Source: Alkalibacterium pelagium | Lineage (GTDB): Bacteria; Bacillota; Bacilli; Lactobacillales; Carnobacteriaceae_A | Assembly: GCF_900109325.1 (NCBI RefSeq) | Contig: NZ_FNZU01000010.1 | Coordinates: 45,009-109,008, forward strand | Direction: 5' to 3' | Length of the DNA: 64,000 nt | Shown: positions 1-9,572 of the stretch, in pieces | Layout of the letters: each line of letters starts with the position of its first letter | Numbering within the stretch: the first letter of the stretch is position 1 | Position numbers and translations under genes: made by a program | The notes under the pieces: generated by a model | The model's input: only the letters and a program-made list of their open reading frames with translations | The model's database searches: none | What the model was told of the DNA's origin: nothing

Positions 1-140
1 GGTCTGTCAAAATCTATTTCATCAAGCAGCCTGTTCATATCATCAGCCACTTTGCTTCCAGCAGTCTGATAACGGAAGTTATAGTCAGATCCGGCTACTT
101 TAGTTAAGACACCGTATTTTTCAAGTAATCGTGAATGCAT
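1..140 (-). CDS. Partial gene, 5' end only, product not recognised
   Basis: The first 46 codons of a minus-strand gene run off the left edge of the window. The start is the ATG complementary to 138-140, preceded by a GGGAG ribosome binding site about 9 bases upstream. The visible protein begins MHSRLLEKYGVLTKVAG and continues with a mostly helical, charged stretch ending in LLDEIDFDR. I do not recognise the family and see no signal peptide or membrane segment. The reading frame is open throughout and the ribosome binding site is good, so it is probably a real gene. Confidence 0.6.
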   Translation of the reverse strand, partial: MHSRLLEKYGVLTKVAGSDYNFRYQTAGSKVADDMNRLLDEIDFDR

Positions 141-316
141 TGCTTTAAGTCTCCCTATTTCTAATTTTTGTCTATTATAGCATAGATTGCCGTTCAGTCG
201 GTTGGTGACTGTTCAGGGTAGAATTAAATCTCTCTTCACTCTATTATTATATAAACTTCACCAATAAAAGCACAGTGTATCTAGGTATTCCCTGCATCTC
301 ATTTCTTAAATATCTA

Positions 317-387
317 AAACCACATGATCTGTCCATAGTCAAACAGACTTGACTGCCTGAGTGAGGATCTGACGGATCATGTGGTTT
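317..387 (-). terminator. Long inverted repeat, probable terminator after leucine dehydrogenase
   Basis: A 17-bp stem with one G-U pair is formed by 317-333 and 371-387 around a 37-base loop that can fold internally. It starts 27 bases beyond the leucine dehydrogenase stop. The T-run after the stem is weak, so termination may be imperfect. Confidence 0.5.
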
Positions 388-413
388 GTTGTATTTTATC
401 TTGTCTTAAAAAT

Positions 414-1517
414 TCAGCGGTTCAGAATCGATTTCGTATGCTGGCTGAATATACTTCTGGTACCTCTTACTGCAGCAATCCGTTCTTCTGCAAGGATATC
501 CGCAGCTTTATAAGATGGAATACCATCGCGTTCTGCGATAGCAAATACTTTTTCAATCTGGTCGTACACTCTGTCGATGGACATGCGTGCTCGAGCTTCA
601 TTATAGCCCCCGTTAAACTCGTCTGCCACTTGAATGACTCCACCTGAATTAATAATGTAGTCCGGAGCATAGATAAGTCCCATTTCTTCAAGTTTATCAC
701 CGTGACGAGCTTCTTCCAGCTGATTATTGGCGGCGCCTGCAATGACTTTGATGCCAGCGGCTTTAATTTTTTCCAGACTGTCATCATTGACGGTAGCTCC
801 AAGAGCACAAGGGGCATAAATGTCTGCTTGGACTGAAAACAGGTCGTCAGAAGCGACAATCTGACATCCTAATGCACGTGCCCGCTTTCTTGGTTCTTCA
901 AACAGATCTGCAGCTATGACATGAGCTCCTTCTGCTATTGCTTTCTCAGCCAGAATGTATCCGACTTTACCGACTCCTTCAATAAGAATCCGTTTGCCTT
1001 CCAGCGACGAGGAGCCAAACGCTTTTTTGGCGGCTGCTTTCATCCCGACATAAACACCGTGAGCAGTTGATGGAGAAGGATTGCCAGAAGTCCCGGGCTT
1101 GAGTCCAGTTCCTGCGACATAATTTGTTTCCTGATAAATATAGTCCATCTCGATCTCTGTTGTTCCGACGTCCGCCGCAGTTATGTAACGGCCGTTCAAT
1201 CCTTCGACAAATCGCCCGAATGCTCTGAACATCGCCTCTTTATTTACCTCTTTATCCGGATCCTTTAAAATCACAGTCTTCGCTCCGCCAATCGGAAGCC
1301 CACTGGCAGCATTTTTATAGGTCATTCCCTTAGCCAGTCGCATGGCATCCAGAATTGCTTCTTCTTCTTTTTCATAAGTCCAGTATCGCGTCCCACCAAG
1401 TCCTGGTCCTAATGTTGTATCATGAATACAGGTGATGGCTTTAAGTCCTGTTTCTTTGTCGTTCATAAAAATCAGTTGTTCGTAGTCATATTCTTCCAGC
1501 GCTTTAAAGATGTCCAT
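414..1517 (-). CDS. bcd: Leucine dehydrogenase
   Basis: A 367-residue cytosolic NAD-dependent branched-chain amino-acid dehydrogenase. It deaminates leucine, isoleucine and valine to the 2-oxo acids used by the Bkd complex encoded nearby. The catalytic region GLGGTRYW...[17 protein letters not shown] places Lys68 and Lys80 at the positions known in Bacillus leucine dehydrogenases. The NAD-binding Rossmann motif GVGKVG lies near residue 180. Length is normal for the family. In Bacillus this gene sits inside the ptb-buk-bkd operon. Here it lies downstream of that operon, separated by a LysR gene read in the opposite direction. The divergent region towards the LysR gene contains a cre-like site, which suggests carbon-catabolite control. 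Phenylalanine or glutamate dehydrogenase is less likely from the motif spelling. Confidence 0.93.
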   Translation of the reverse strand: MDIFKALEEYDYEQLIFMNDKETGLKAITCIHDTTLGPGLGGTRYWTYEKEEEAILDAMRLAKGMTYKNAASGLPIGGAKTVILKDPDKEVNKEAMFRAFGRFVEGLNGRYITAADVGTTEIEMDYIYQETNYVAGTGLKPGTSGNPSPSTAHGVYVGMKAAAKKAFGSSSLEGKRILIEGVGKVGYILAEKAIAEGAHVIAADLFEEPRKRARALGCQIVASDDLFSVQADIYAPCALGATVNDDSLEKIKAAGIKVIAGAANNQLEEARHGDKLEEMGLIYAPDYIINSGGVIQVADEFNGGYNEARARMSIDRVYDQIEKVFAIAERDGIPSYKAADILAEERIAAVRGTRSIFSQHTKSILNR

Positions 1518-1605
1518 TTGTTTACTTCCTTTCCGATTTTAAATTTGACTATATATGAATATTTTATGCGTTCCATTAAAAGTAGTTAATAACTGACCTA
1601 TTTTA

Positions 1606-1620
1606 TGCTAACGCTTACTC
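1606..1620 (+). promoter_or_regulatory. cre-like CcpA site between bcd and lysR
   Basis: ATGCTAACGCTTACT differs at one position from the degenerate Firmicute cre consensus WTGNAANCGNWNNCW. It lies between the divergent leucine dehydrogenase and LysR genes. The other two cre boxes of the branched-chain region support its being functional, but one mismatch leaves doubt. Confidence 0.5.
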
Positions 1621-1670
1621 AACTCATGTATAATGAACAGACGAGCCTATTAGAAAGAAGGATGGATCCG

Positions 1671-2558
1671 ATGGATATTAAACAATTGAAATATTTCATA
1701 GAGATTGCCCATACTAAAAACTTATCTCAAGCTGCACGTAATCTGTTTGTAACGCAGCCTACTCTATCTTTTACAATCAAAAAACTTGAATCAGAGCTGA
1801 ATACCCATCTGTTCAACCCTCATGATAAATCGTTTAATCTGACCCGGTCCGGAAAACTGTTATACAAAAAAGGAACGCAGATAGTAAACGACTTTGATGA
1901 CCTGGTACATAAAATCCAGCACATGAAAACGGATACAAAAGAAACCATCAGATTAGGGCTGACTATTCTTTTTGCCGTGCAGTATATGGAACAGATATCA
2001 AGCTTCATTGCTACACATCAGAATGTCGATCTGATTATTACTCAAAATGGATCCCGAAAAATACAAACCATGCTGGCGAATAACGAACTGGATATCGGGC
2101 TTGTCTCATTTCCGAATACCCAGTCGAACGCCATTTCGATCGAAGCACTGAATACATCGACCAAAGGGTATAATGTCCATGTCGTAATGCCTGAAACGAA
2201 TCAGCTGGCTGATGCCGAAGAACTGACCTTTAAAGATTTGAAGGATCAGCGTTTTTCTACACTGAACGAGAATTTCATGCTTGGTCAGATGCTTCTGGAA
2301 CGCAGCCGTCACCTGGGGTTCGAGCCGGACATTGTCATGTATCATGACGACTTGCAGGTCCTGTTATACAGCCTGCAGACGTTGGATTCGATCTGTCTAC
2401 TGCCTATTGAGTATCGCTCGATCGGAGCCCTTGACGGATTGAAATGGGTGCCGCTTAAAGATAAAAATGACTACTTTTCAATCGGTATCGCCTTAAAGAA
2501 AGGGAAGGCTCCGACTAAAGCGATTGAAGAACTCATAGCTGAAATAAAGAAGAACTGA
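1671..2558 (+). CDS. LysR-family transcriptional regulator
   Basis: A 295-residue LTTR with an N-terminal winged helix-turn-helix (LKYFIEIAHTKNLSQAARNL then TQPTLSFTIKKLE) and a substrate-binding-type C-terminal domain. The start is the ATG at 1671, because GAAGGA lies 8 bases upstream. The ATG at 1662 touches the same ribosome binding site, and the open frame extends further upstream without one. The gene is divergent from leucine dehydrogenase and convergent with the E2 gene of the Bkd operon. LTTRs commonly control the divergent neighbour, so a role in branched-chain amino-acid catabolism is inferred. The effector is unknown. Confidence 0.85.
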   Translation: MDIKQLKYFIEIAHTKNLSQAARNLFVTQPTLSFTIKKLESELNTHLFNPHDKSFNLTRSGKLLYKKGTQIVNDFDDLVHKIQHMKTDTKETIRLGLTILFAVQYMEQISSFIATHQNVDLIITQNGSRKIQTMLANNELDIGLVSFPNTQSNAISIEALNTSTKGYNVHVVMPETNQLADAEELTFKDLKDQRFSTLNENFMLGQMLLERSRHLGFEPDIVMYHDDLQVLLYSLQTLDSICLLPIEYRSIGALDGLKWVPLKDKNDYFSIGIALKKGKAPTKAIEELIAEIKKN

Positions 2559-2569
2559 CACTGTCGTTC

Positions 2570-2592
2570 ATCCCTCTCCTATCGAGAGGGAT
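2570..2592. terminator. Bidirectional terminator between lysR and bkdB
   Basis: A 9-bp perfect stem ATCCCTCTC / GAGAGGGAT with a 5-base loop lies between two convergent stop codons. It is followed by a T-rich tract on the plus strand. Confidence 0.75.
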
Positions 2593-2599
2593 TTGTTAT

Positions 2600-3970
2600 T
2601 TAATACAAATCAGATTCGTCAGAAAATCGGCCGAGGTTTTCTTTTACAGTCTGAAGGAAACGTCCAGCCTGTAGACCATCAATGATCCGATGGTCTATCG
2701 ATAGACACAGATTGACCATGTCTGCTGCTTTAAAGCCACCATCTTCAGTAGGAACGAATCGTTTGTTGATGCTTTCCACTTGCAGAATTGCTGCCTGTGG
2801 ATGATTAATGATTCCCATCGACTGGACTGATCCGAAACTACCAGTATTGTTGACAGTCATCGTTCCACCTTGCATATCTGATGTGGTCAGTTTTCCTTGT
2901 CGGGCGAGTCCGGCCAGGCGACTCACTTCTTTGGATAAGCCGTTCAGTGAGTAGCGGTCAGCCTGTTGGATAACAGGAACGAACAGATGCTCGTCAGTAG
3001 CGACAGCTACCGATATATTGATATCTTTATGATAAACGATATTTCCATTGTCCCAGGACGTATTAATAACTGGGTGTTTCTTAAGCGCCTGAACCACAGC
3101 TTTTACAAAGAACGGGAAGTAGGACAAAGATACACCTTCCTGTTCCTTGAATGCAGTTTTAGTCTGTTCTCTCAGCTTGACGATATTCGTCACATCTGCT
3201 TCAACCATCAGCCAGGCATGTGGAATTTCAGTGGAACTCTGAACCATTTTCTTGGCAATGGCTTTGCGTATGCCATCTGCCGGAACCACTTCGTCGCCGT
3301 TTGACTGAACTGACGCTGCCGATGCTGCTTTTTGAGGTCGGGCAGATTCGTCTTTTGCAGGAACTGTTTCCTCAGAACGATTCGGTTTCATCTCAGAAGG
3401 CTGTTGTGCAGCAGATTGCTGACTGTCTACATCGAATGCCAGCACATCTTTCCGAGTGATTCGCCCATGTTTTCCTGTACCTTCAACTTGGGACAGGTCA
3501 ATGCCGCGTTCCTGTGAAATACGAACAACTGCCGGAGAATAGCGGGCCGCACTGTCGGAATCTTTTTGGATATTCTTTGAAGTCGACTGCTTCGCGTCAC
3601 TCGTCGTCTGTCGCTCCATCGGTTCTCTTTCTGCTTCCTTATCGATTTCCTCGTTGATGTGGTCAGTGAACTCTTCACCAGTTTCAATTTCTACTTCCGA
3701 GCTGCCTGCCGCTTCATCCTCTCCTTCTTCATCCGTCTGAATTTTAACCATAGGTGTGCCTATTTCAACATCCGTATCTATATCTATCAGAAATTCTTTG
3801 ACTATTCCGGAATAATTTGAAGGGATTTCTGTTGTTACCTTGTCGGATACTGCTTCTGCAATCGGGTCGTATTTTTCGATCCGATCTCCTTCAGAGACCA
3901 GCCACACAGCAATGGAGGCTTCTGTCACACTCTCACCTAGGTGAGGCATCTCAATAATTTTGATACTCAT
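2600..3970 (-). CDS. bkdB: Branched-chain 2-oxo acid dehydrogenase E2 (lipoamide acyltransferase)
   Basis: A 456-residue E2 core subunit of the branched-chain 2-oxo acid dehydrogenase complex. Three parts are visible. The N-terminal lipoyl domain has the lipoylated lysine at about Lys44 (AVSDKVTTE). An E1/E3-binding domain lies at about 142-178 (YSPAVVRISQERGIDLSQVEGTG). The C-terminal catalytic domain ends with the HxxxD motif DHRIIDG (His about 427). A long acidic linker with about 60 residues of Glu/Asp/Ser/Thr joins the first two domains. It transfers the acyl group from lipoamide to CoA, and Ptb can then turn the product into an acyl phosphate. It is the last gene of the ptb-buk-bkd operon and has an AAGGAGG ribosome binding site. 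Confidence 0.94.
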   Translation of the reverse strand: MSIKIIEMPHLGESVTEASIAVWLVSEGDRIEKYDPIAEAVSDKVTTEIPSNYSGIVKEFLIDIDTDVEIGTPMVKIQTDEEGEDEAAGSSEVEIETGEEFTDHINEEIDKEAEREPMERQTTSDAKQSTSKNIQKDSDSAARYSPAVVRISQERGIDLSQVEGTGKHGRITRKDVLAFDVDSQQSAAQQPSEMKPNRSEETVPAKDESARPQKAASAASVQSNGDEVVPADGIRKAIAKKMVQSSTEIPHAWLMVEADVTNIVKLREQTKTAFKEQEGVSLSYFPFFVKAVVQALKKHPVINTSWDNGNIVYHKDINISVAVATDEHLFVPVIQQADRYSLNGLSKEVSRLAGLARQGKLTTSDMQGGTMTVNNTGSFGSVQSMGIINHPQAAILQVESINKRFVPTEDGGFKAADMVNLCLSIDHRIIDGLQAGRFLQTVKENLGRFSDESDLY

Positions 3971-3983
3971 TCAATGTTCCTCC

Positions 3984-4970
3984 TTAAAACTCTGCCAGTT
4001 CTCGCATAGCGTTCGTCACTTTTTCTTCGTTGACCAGAAATTCACGTTCCAGCGCAATAGAATAAGGCATGCTTGGAGAATCCGGTCCGGCCAGTCTCCT
4101 AATTGGTGCATCAAGGTCGAAGAGGGCTTCTTCAGCAATAATGGCTGAGATTTCACTCATGATGCTGCCTTCAAGGTTGTCTTCTGTCACGAGAAGGACT
4201 TTGCCAGTTTTCTTCGCCGCTTTGACCAGCGTCTCCTTATCCAGTGGATACAAGGAACGCGCATCGACGACTTCTGCTTCGTATCCCTCTTTGCTCAGCG
4301 TCTCGGCTGCTTTCAAGGCATGGTTCAGAACCATCCCATACCCGATGACCGTAATATCATCGCCTTCGCGTACGACATTAGCCTTATCAAGCGGTACGAC
4401 GTAATCTTCCTCTGACACATCTTCTTTTAGGAGACGATACAAGCGCTTATGCTCGTAGAACAAAACAGGATCATCAGAGCGGATGGCCGCTTTGATCAGT
4501 CCTTTGGCGTCATGTGGAGAAGATGGCGTAACGATACGTAGTCCGGGCTGACCGAACAGGACCTTTTCTGTAGATTGAGAGTGATACAGTCCCCCTCTTA
4601 CGCCTCCTCCATAAGGTGCACGGTAAACGATCGGTGCTGTCCAGTCTCCTTTCGTACGGTATCGCATACGGGACGCTTCCGAAATCAGCTGATTGACAGC
4701 CGGCAGGATATAGTCAGCAAACTGGAACTCTCCGATCGCCCGGTAGCCGACTAGTCCGAGTCCCACAGCCAGTCCTCCAATCTGACCCTCTGTCAGCGGT
4801 GTATTGAAACAACGGTCATCTCCAAACTGTTCAGCCAGACCTTTTGTGACTCCGAACACGCCACCTTTTACTCCTCCGACATCTTCGCCGAAGATCACTA
4901 CATTTTCATCACGCGCCATTTCTTCTTCTATTCCTTTTCGAATGGCTTCTAAATACGTCATCATTGCCAT
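3984..4970 (-). CDS. bkdAB: Branched-chain 2-oxo acid dehydrogenase E1 beta subunit
   Basis: A 328-residue transketolase-like subunit that pairs with the E1 alpha gene immediately upstream to form the thiamine-diphosphate decarboxylase. Family motifs include FGEDVGGVKGGVFGVTKGL near the N terminus, the central pyrimidine-binding segment GEFQFADYILPAVNQL, and the C-terminal VDARSLYPLD. The length of about 325 residues is typical. The close relative pyruvate dehydrogenase E1 beta cannot be excluded from sequence alone, but the ptb-buk neighbours argue for branched-chain substrates. Confidence 0.92.
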   Translation of the reverse strand: MAMMTYLEAIRKGIEEEMARDENVVIFGEDVGGVKGGVFGVTKGLAEQFGDDRCFNTPLTEGQIGGLAVGLGLVGYRAIGEFQFADYILPAVNQLISEASRMRYRTKGDWTAPIVYRAPYGGGVRGGLYHSQSTEKVLFGQPGLRIVTPSSPHDAKGLIKAAIRSDDPVLFYEHKRLYRLLKEDVSEEDYVVPLDKANVVREGDDITVIGYGMVLNHALKAAETLSKEGYEAEVVDARSLYPLDKETLVKAAKKTGKVLLVTEDNLEGSIMSEISAIIAEEALFDLDAPIRRLAGPDSPSMPYSIALEREFLVNEEKVTNAMRELAEF

Positions 4971-4994
4971 AGACTTCTTCCGTCCTTTCAGAAT

Positions 4995-5999
4995 CTATTT
5001 TTCTGCATAAACGTGGTCAAGAATAGAGTCAGCCGTCGGTTCCGGCATCTCTTCTGCCTCGTCTGTCGCCTGATTGATTTCTTTTTTCAGCTCAGTATCA
5101 ATGTCTGTCATTTCTTCACGGGTCAGATACCCTTCATCGATCAGCTGCTTTTCAAAGAACAGAAGCCCATCGTTTTTCTTCAAGTTTTCAATATCTTCCT
5201 TGGAACGGTACACGCTATGGTCATCGTCAGCGGAGTGGGAGGTCAGTCGTGACACCATCAGTTCGATAAGCGCCGGACCTTCTCCACTGCGGGCAAGCTC
5301 TACGACTTCTTTGAATGCGAGATAGGTTTCGACAAAGTCATTGCCGTTTACTCGTTTTCCGGGGAAGCCATAGGCCGGACCGCGTTCAGCCATCGTTTCA
5401 TTAGCATATTGTTCATCCGTACCCACTGAAATAGCATAGCCGTTATTTTCAATGACAAATATCAGCGGCAGCTTCTTCACTCCTGCAAAGTTCATGGCTT
5501 CCTGCACTTCGCCTTGGTTGGCGGACCCTTCACCCGTTGCGGTCAACGTGACATAGTCCTGTTTCTTCAGCTGCGCTCCGTAAGCGACTCCCGTTGCCAG
5601 CGGGAATTGTGTACTGACTGTTGATGAATGGGACACGATATTATGTTCTTTTGAGCCGTAATGGTTCGGCATCTGCCGGCCGTGAGAAGACGGGTCATCT
5701 TCTTTGCCCAGCGATCCTAGCATAATGTCTTTAGGTGTCATCCCCCAGACCATGCACGCAGTCATATCACGGTAATAAGGAAGGAAATAATCCTTTTCAG
5801 GCTGGAAAGCCATCGCCATGGCTACCTGTCCTACTTCATGTCCTTGACCGGAAATGTTGAATGAGGTCTTTCCTATACGTGTCAGCTGCCATAAGCGTTC
5901 ATCGAGTCGGCGCCCCATAAGAATATGTCTGTAGGCTTGAATGATTTCTTCTTTTGTTAAACCAGATTCTTCCAGTTTTTTCATCGCTTCTTCACTCAC
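4995..5999 (-). CDS. bkdAA: Branched-chain 2-oxo acid dehydrogenase E1 alpha subunit
   Basis: A 334-residue thiamine-diphosphate-binding subunit. The cofactor signature is visible as GEGSANQGEVQEAMNFA followed by VIENNGYAI. A phosphorylation-loop-like segment RLTSHSADDDHSVYR follows. The start is uncertain. GTG at 5999 lies only 3 bases from the end of the E3 gene and has no clear ribosome binding site, which suggests translational coupling. ATG at 5984 is the alternative and would remove five residues. It forms the E1 heterotetramer with the next gene. Confidence 0.92.
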   Translation of the reverse strand: MSEEAMKKLEESGLTKEEIIQAYRHILMGRRLDERLWQLTRIGKTSFNISGQGHEVGQVAMAMAFQPEKDYFLPYYRDMTACMVWGMTPKDIMLGSLGKEDDPSSHGRQMPNHYGSKEHNIVSHSSTVSTQFPLATGVAYGAQLKKQDYVTLTATGEGSANQGEVQEAMNFAGVKKLPLIFVIENNGYAISVGTDEQYANETMAERGPAYGFPGKRVNGNDFVETYLAFKEVVELARSGEGPALIELMVSRLTSHSADDDHSVYRSKEDIENLKKNDGLLFFEKQLIDEGYLTREEMTDIDTELKKEINQATDEAEEMPEPTADSILDHVYAEK

Positions 6000-6002
6000 T
6001 TT

Positions 6003-7418
6003 CTATTTATGAATCGCTAATTTGTATACATCTAGAGCGGCTTCCTGAATGGCTTCAGACAAGGTCGGATGAGGATGGATTGCCTCGCCGATTTCGATCG
6101 GGCTGGCATCCATATAGATAGCTGTACTCACTTCAGAAATCAGATCCGTTGCATGTGGACCGATAATCGACACACCAATCAGGTCATCTGTTTCTTCATC
6201 TTTGATGACTTCTACAAAGCCATCCGGTTTCCCACCGATCAGTGCTTTCCCGTTCGAATTGAACTGGAAGGTTCCTGTCTTCACTTTCTTCCCTTCTGGA
6301 AGAGTCTCTTTAGTATAGCCAACGCTGGCTATTTCCGGAGACGTATAGGTGCATCTTGGTACGTTGACATAATTGATCGGCTCACTAGTATCATGGACAA
6401 TGTGGTCCACCGCCAGCTCTCCTTCTTTCATAGCCACATGAGCCAGCTGAAGGGTGTCGATGCAGTCGCCGATAGCATAAATATGGCTCTCGGAAGTCTG
6501 GTAATGGGCATTGACTTGAATGCCTTTTGCATCATATTTGACTGAAGTGTTCTGAAGGCCGATGCCTTCCACCACAGGTTTACGTCCAATTGCAACCATG
6601 ACTTTATCCACCACAAGTGGATCGTCTTCTCCTTTAATTGAGAGAGACACTTTTCCGTTTTCTATCTCAGCCTGTTCTACAAGCTGACCGACTTTGACAT
6701 CGATTCCCCGTTTTTCAAACTGCTTTTGCAGGGCCTTGGATACTTGCTTACTCTCATTGATTACCAGGCGGTCCAGTGCTTCAAAGATCGTTATTTCAAC
6801 ACCTAAACTGTGCAGCAGAGAAGCCCATTCAACTCCGATGACGCCTCCGCCTATGATTGCCATCCGCTCAGGCAGTTCTTCCAGCCTCAGCATCCCATCT
6901 GACGACAGAATCATTTCTTCATCAAGCGGCAGATGCGGCAGAGAGTTGGGAACTGATCCAGTCGCAATAATCAGTTTCTTAGATACATAAATTTCTTCTT
7001 CTTTATCAGGATCGTCAAAGGTAACGGCCACCGCACCGGATACCGGAGAGAATATAGATGGACCGAGTACAGCTCCTTTACCTTGAACGACTTTTATCTT
7101 ATTTTTTTTAACCAGACCTTGAACCCCTTGATACAGTTGATCAACGATGGCCTCTTTCCGTTTAGTCGCTTTCGAGTAATTGACTTTCGCCGTCTCCCCG
7201 ATTTCAATTCCGAATTCATCAGCCATTTTAAAGGTATCCATAACTTCTGCGCTTTTCAGCAGAGCCTTGGACGGTATACAGCCGCGGTGCAGGCATGTGC
7301 CACCCAGCTTGTCTTTTTCAACCAGGACAACATCCATGCCTTGCTGGGCTGCCCGGATAGCTGCAACGTATCCTCCCGTACCTCCACCAAGGATCAGTAG
7401 TTCTGTTTCGATCGCCAT
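6003..7418 (-). CDS. lpdV: Dihydrolipoyl dehydrogenase (E3) of the Bkd complex
   Basis: A 471-residue FAD- and NAD-dependent flavoprotein that reoxidises the lipoamide of E2. The N-terminal FAD motif is GGGTGGYVAA. The redox-active disulfide is in GGTCLHRGCIPSK (Cys42 and Cys47). The NAD-binding motif is GGGVIGVEWASLL, and the C-terminal active-site segment HPHPTLSEAIQE holds the catalytic His-Glu pair. It is third in the operon, as in enterococcal bkdD, and starts at an ATG behind GAGGAG. Confidence 0.95.
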   Translation of the reverse strand: MAIETELLILGGGTGGYVAAIRAAQQGMDVVLVEKDKLGGTCLHRGCIPSKALLKSAEVMDTFKMADEFGIEIGETAKVNYSKATKRKEAIVDQLYQGVQGLVKKNKIKVVQGKGAVLGPSIFSPVSGAVAVTFDDPDKEEEIYVSKKLIIATGSVPNSLPHLPLDEEMILSSDGMLRLEELPERMAIIGGGVIGVEWASLLHSLGVEITIFEALDRLVINESKQVSKALQKQFEKRGIDVKVGQLVEQAEIENGKVSLSIKGEDDPLVVDKVMVAIGRKPVVEGIGLQNTSVKYDAKGIQVNAHYQTSESHIYAIGDCIDTLQLAHVAMKEGELAVDHIVHDTSEPINYVNVPRCTYTSPEIASVGYTKETLPEGKKVKTGTFQFNSNGKALIGGKPDGFVEVIKDEETDDLIGVSIIGPHATDLISEVSTAIYMDASPIEIGEAIHPHPTLSEAIQEAALDVYKLAIHK

Positions 7419-7438
7419 AACTTTCTCCTCACATTTCT

Positions 7439-8506
7439 TTAATAGTGTTTCGCCTGCTCTTCATTATTTAGTACGCGCATCACGCCTTCATACAAGGCTT
7501 CCATTTCCATTTCGCCAGGATGGATGGTCACAGGTGCGATCCAGTCCACCCGCTCGCTGATCAGTTCTACTACAAGCTTAGCATAGGCGATGCCTCCAGT
7601 CAGAATAATAAGGTCCACCTTGCCTTTAAGAACAGCTGCCATCTCGGCAATGGCTTTCGCTACCTGGTATGTCATTGCTTCCAGAATGAGTTCCGCTTCT
7701 TCATCTCCGTTATCGATGCGTTCAACAACATTCCTCAGATCAATTTCTTTTAAGTACGAGTACATGCCACCTTTTCCTGCAAGTCTCTTTTTTATGTCAT
7801 CGAGATCCAGCTTTTCTTCCAGTATCATCTTAGCAAAGTCATAGAGGGGCAGTCCGCCAGTTCGTTCTGGAGTAAAGGGGCCTTCCCCATCCAGTCCGTT
7901 GACTACATCGATCATCTGACCCTGATTGTGAGCGGCAATACTTGATCCTCCACCCATATGGGCCACAATCACCTTGCTTTCCTCGTATGCCTTGCCCTTT
8001 TCCCGGAGAACTTTTCTGGCCACTGCTTTCTGATTTAAGGCGTGTACGACACTTCTCCGGTCGATCCCTTTCAGACCTGAAATTCTGGCGACATCATCCA
8101 GTTCATCCACAACGACAGGATCAACAATGAAGGCCTCGACTCCAGCCAGTTCTGCAATCTCATTGGCCAGAACGGCTCCTAAATTAGAAGCATGTGTATT
8201 ATATTTTTCTTCTTCCAGGTCCTTGAGCATTTCTTCCTCTACCAAATAAGTGCCGCCAGGTATGGGCTTAAGTAGCCCGCCTCTTCCCACTACAGCTCTC
8301 AAAGCCTCTACATCGTGCCCTTCTTCTTTCAGAAAAGAAAGAATCAGCTCCATTCGAAAGGTTTTCTGCTGCATGACGCCGTCAAACTGGCCGATTTCTT
8401 CCGTGCTGTGTCTGATGGTCCTTGCCGCTACTTCTTCCTTATTATTGAACAAGGATACTTTAGTAGATGTGGAACCTGGATTGATTGCTAGTATATACTC
8501 TTTCAT
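7439..8506 (-). CDS. buk: Butyrate kinase / branched-chain fatty acid kinase
   Basis: A 355-residue ASKHA-fold acyl kinase. It converts butyryl or branched-chain acyl phosphate plus ADP to the free acid and ATP, giving substrate-level phosphorylation from branched-chain amino acids. The N-terminal AINPGSTSTKVSLF is the acetate/butyrate kinase phosphate-binding signature. VAHMGGGSSIAAH and IILTGGIAYA are further conserved motifs. The length fits butyrate kinase (about 355) rather than acetate kinase (about 400). It lies directly downstream of ptb with an AGGAGG ribosome binding site. Confidence 0.94.
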   Translation of the reverse strand: MKEYILAINPGSTSTKVSLFNNKEEVAARTIRHSTEEIGQFDGVMQQKTFRMELILSFLKEEGHDVEALRAVVGRGGLLKPIPGGTYLVEEEMLKDLEEEKYNTHASNLGAVLANEIAELAGVEAFIVDPVVVDELDDVARISGLKGIDRRSVVHALNQKAVARKVLREKGKAYEESKVIVAHMGGGSSIAAHNQGQMIDVVNGLDGEGPFTPERTGGLPLYDFAKMILEEKLDLDDIKKRLAGKGGMYSYLKEIDLRNVVERIDNGDEEAELILEAMTYQVAKAIAEMAAVLKGKVDLIILTGGIAYAKLVVELISERVDWIAPVTIHPGEMEMEALYEGVMRVLNNEEQAKHY

Positions 8507-8527
8507 TGAAATCCTCCTGCTTATAAC

Positions 8528-9364
8528 TTACTGATTGCTTTCGGCCTGCATCAAGGCAAACCGCAAGGCATATAATTTACTTCTGACCTTGTCACTTCTT
8601 GAAGTCAGAACGATTGGTACTTTAGTCCCTACAATCGTCCCGCCAATCGTTGCATCACCAAATAGAAGAAATGTTTTATATAAAACATTACCGACATCGA
8701 TATTAGGAACGACTAAGATATCCGCATCTCCTGCTATTGGACCAGTAAATCGCTTGCTTGCTACTGCTGCTTCGGAAAGAGAGAGATCCAGTGATAAGGG
8801 ACCGTATACCGTCGCCTCTTCATGATCTTTGAACCGCTTAGTCAACCGGTCAGCCGTTAACGATGAAGGCATCTTGGGATTGACATTTTCAGCAGAACTT
8901 ATCAGTGCCACTTTGGGCTTAATCAGGCCAATGGACTGGCCGACTTGTATGGCATTATTTATGATCTGCTCAAGCTGATCATCATCGGGTGTGATATTCA
9001 TCCCGGCATCCGTCAGTAGAATATGCCGATCGAGCGCCGGGAGATTGACTAAAGCGACATGCGACAATAGTTTCTGCTTTTTAAGCGCATATTCTTTTTT
9101 CAGCACTTCTTTCAGGAGGGTATGAGTTTTTATCCCACCTTTAAGTAGAATATCCGATTCTCCGGAAGCGACACTCCTGACAGCTTCTCTAACCATATCT
9201 TCTTCGGATGAATACCCCCGGTACTCCCACAGGTCATTTGAATCAATATTATCTTCAGTATCAAATACAATAAATTTTACCTGGTCTCCCCAATCTTCAA
9301 CACTCAGCTGGACCAGCTCTTTGACCTCCGATCTCGAGCCCCCAGCAACTGCTACAGTATGCAT
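8528..9364 (-). CDS. ptb: Phosphate butyryltransferase
   Basis: A 278-residue phosphate acyltransferase of the Pta/Ptb family that swaps CoA for phosphate on butyryl- or branched acyl-CoA. Visible family segments include LLKGGIKTHTLLKEVL, ALDRHILLTDAGMNITPDD, and the C-terminal DILVVPNIDVGNVLYKTFLLFGDATIGGTIVGTKVPIVLTSR in overlapping parts. It is the first gene of the six-gene operon, so its upstream cre box probably controls the whole unit. It begins at an ATG behind AGGGGG. Confidence 0.93.
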   Translation of the reverse strand: MHTVAVAGGSRSEVKELVQLSVEDWGDQVKFIVFDTEDNIDSNDLWEYRGYSSEEDMVREAVRSVASGESDILLKGGIKTHTLLKEVLKKEYALKKQKLLSHVALVNLPALDRHILLTDAGMNITPDDDQLEQIINNAIQVGQSIGLIKPKVALISSAENVNPKMPSSLTADRLTKRFKDHEEATVYGPLSLDLSLSEAAVASKRFTGPIAGDADILVVPNIDVGNVLYKTFLLFGDATIGGTIVGTKVPIVLTSRSDKVRSKLYALRFALMQAESNQ

Positions 9365-9383
9365 AAATAATCCCCCTATTTTA

Positions 9384-9397
9384 TGTAAACGCTTAAT
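9384..9397 (-). promoter_or_regulatory. cre box upstream of ptb-buk-bkd operon
   Basis: TGTAAACGCTTAAT matches the TGWAARCGYTWNCW consensus at 13 of 14 positions and lies 20 bases upstream of the ptb start codon. A site so close to the probable transcription start would repress in the presence of preferred sugars. In E. faecalis and B. subtilis related operons are catabolite-repressed. Repression here is inferred from the match and the position. Confidence 0.75.
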
Positions 9398-9572
9398 TTA
9401 AGTTTACCTTATATTCATTTAACTTCAAATACTTAAAACCTATAGTGCTATAAATTCTATCTATACTCAGACTATTCTCATTTTATTATAGTTCCCTTTA
9501 ATTACTAGATTTCTGAAAATAATGACTCTTTATAGTATCAAAAGTTTTTATACCTCAATCATTATTTTCTAT

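Noticed and set aside
467..859. 130-codon minus-strand ORF inside leucine dehydrogenase
   Set aside because: It is in another frame of a clearly conserved gene and has no family features or ribosome binding site.
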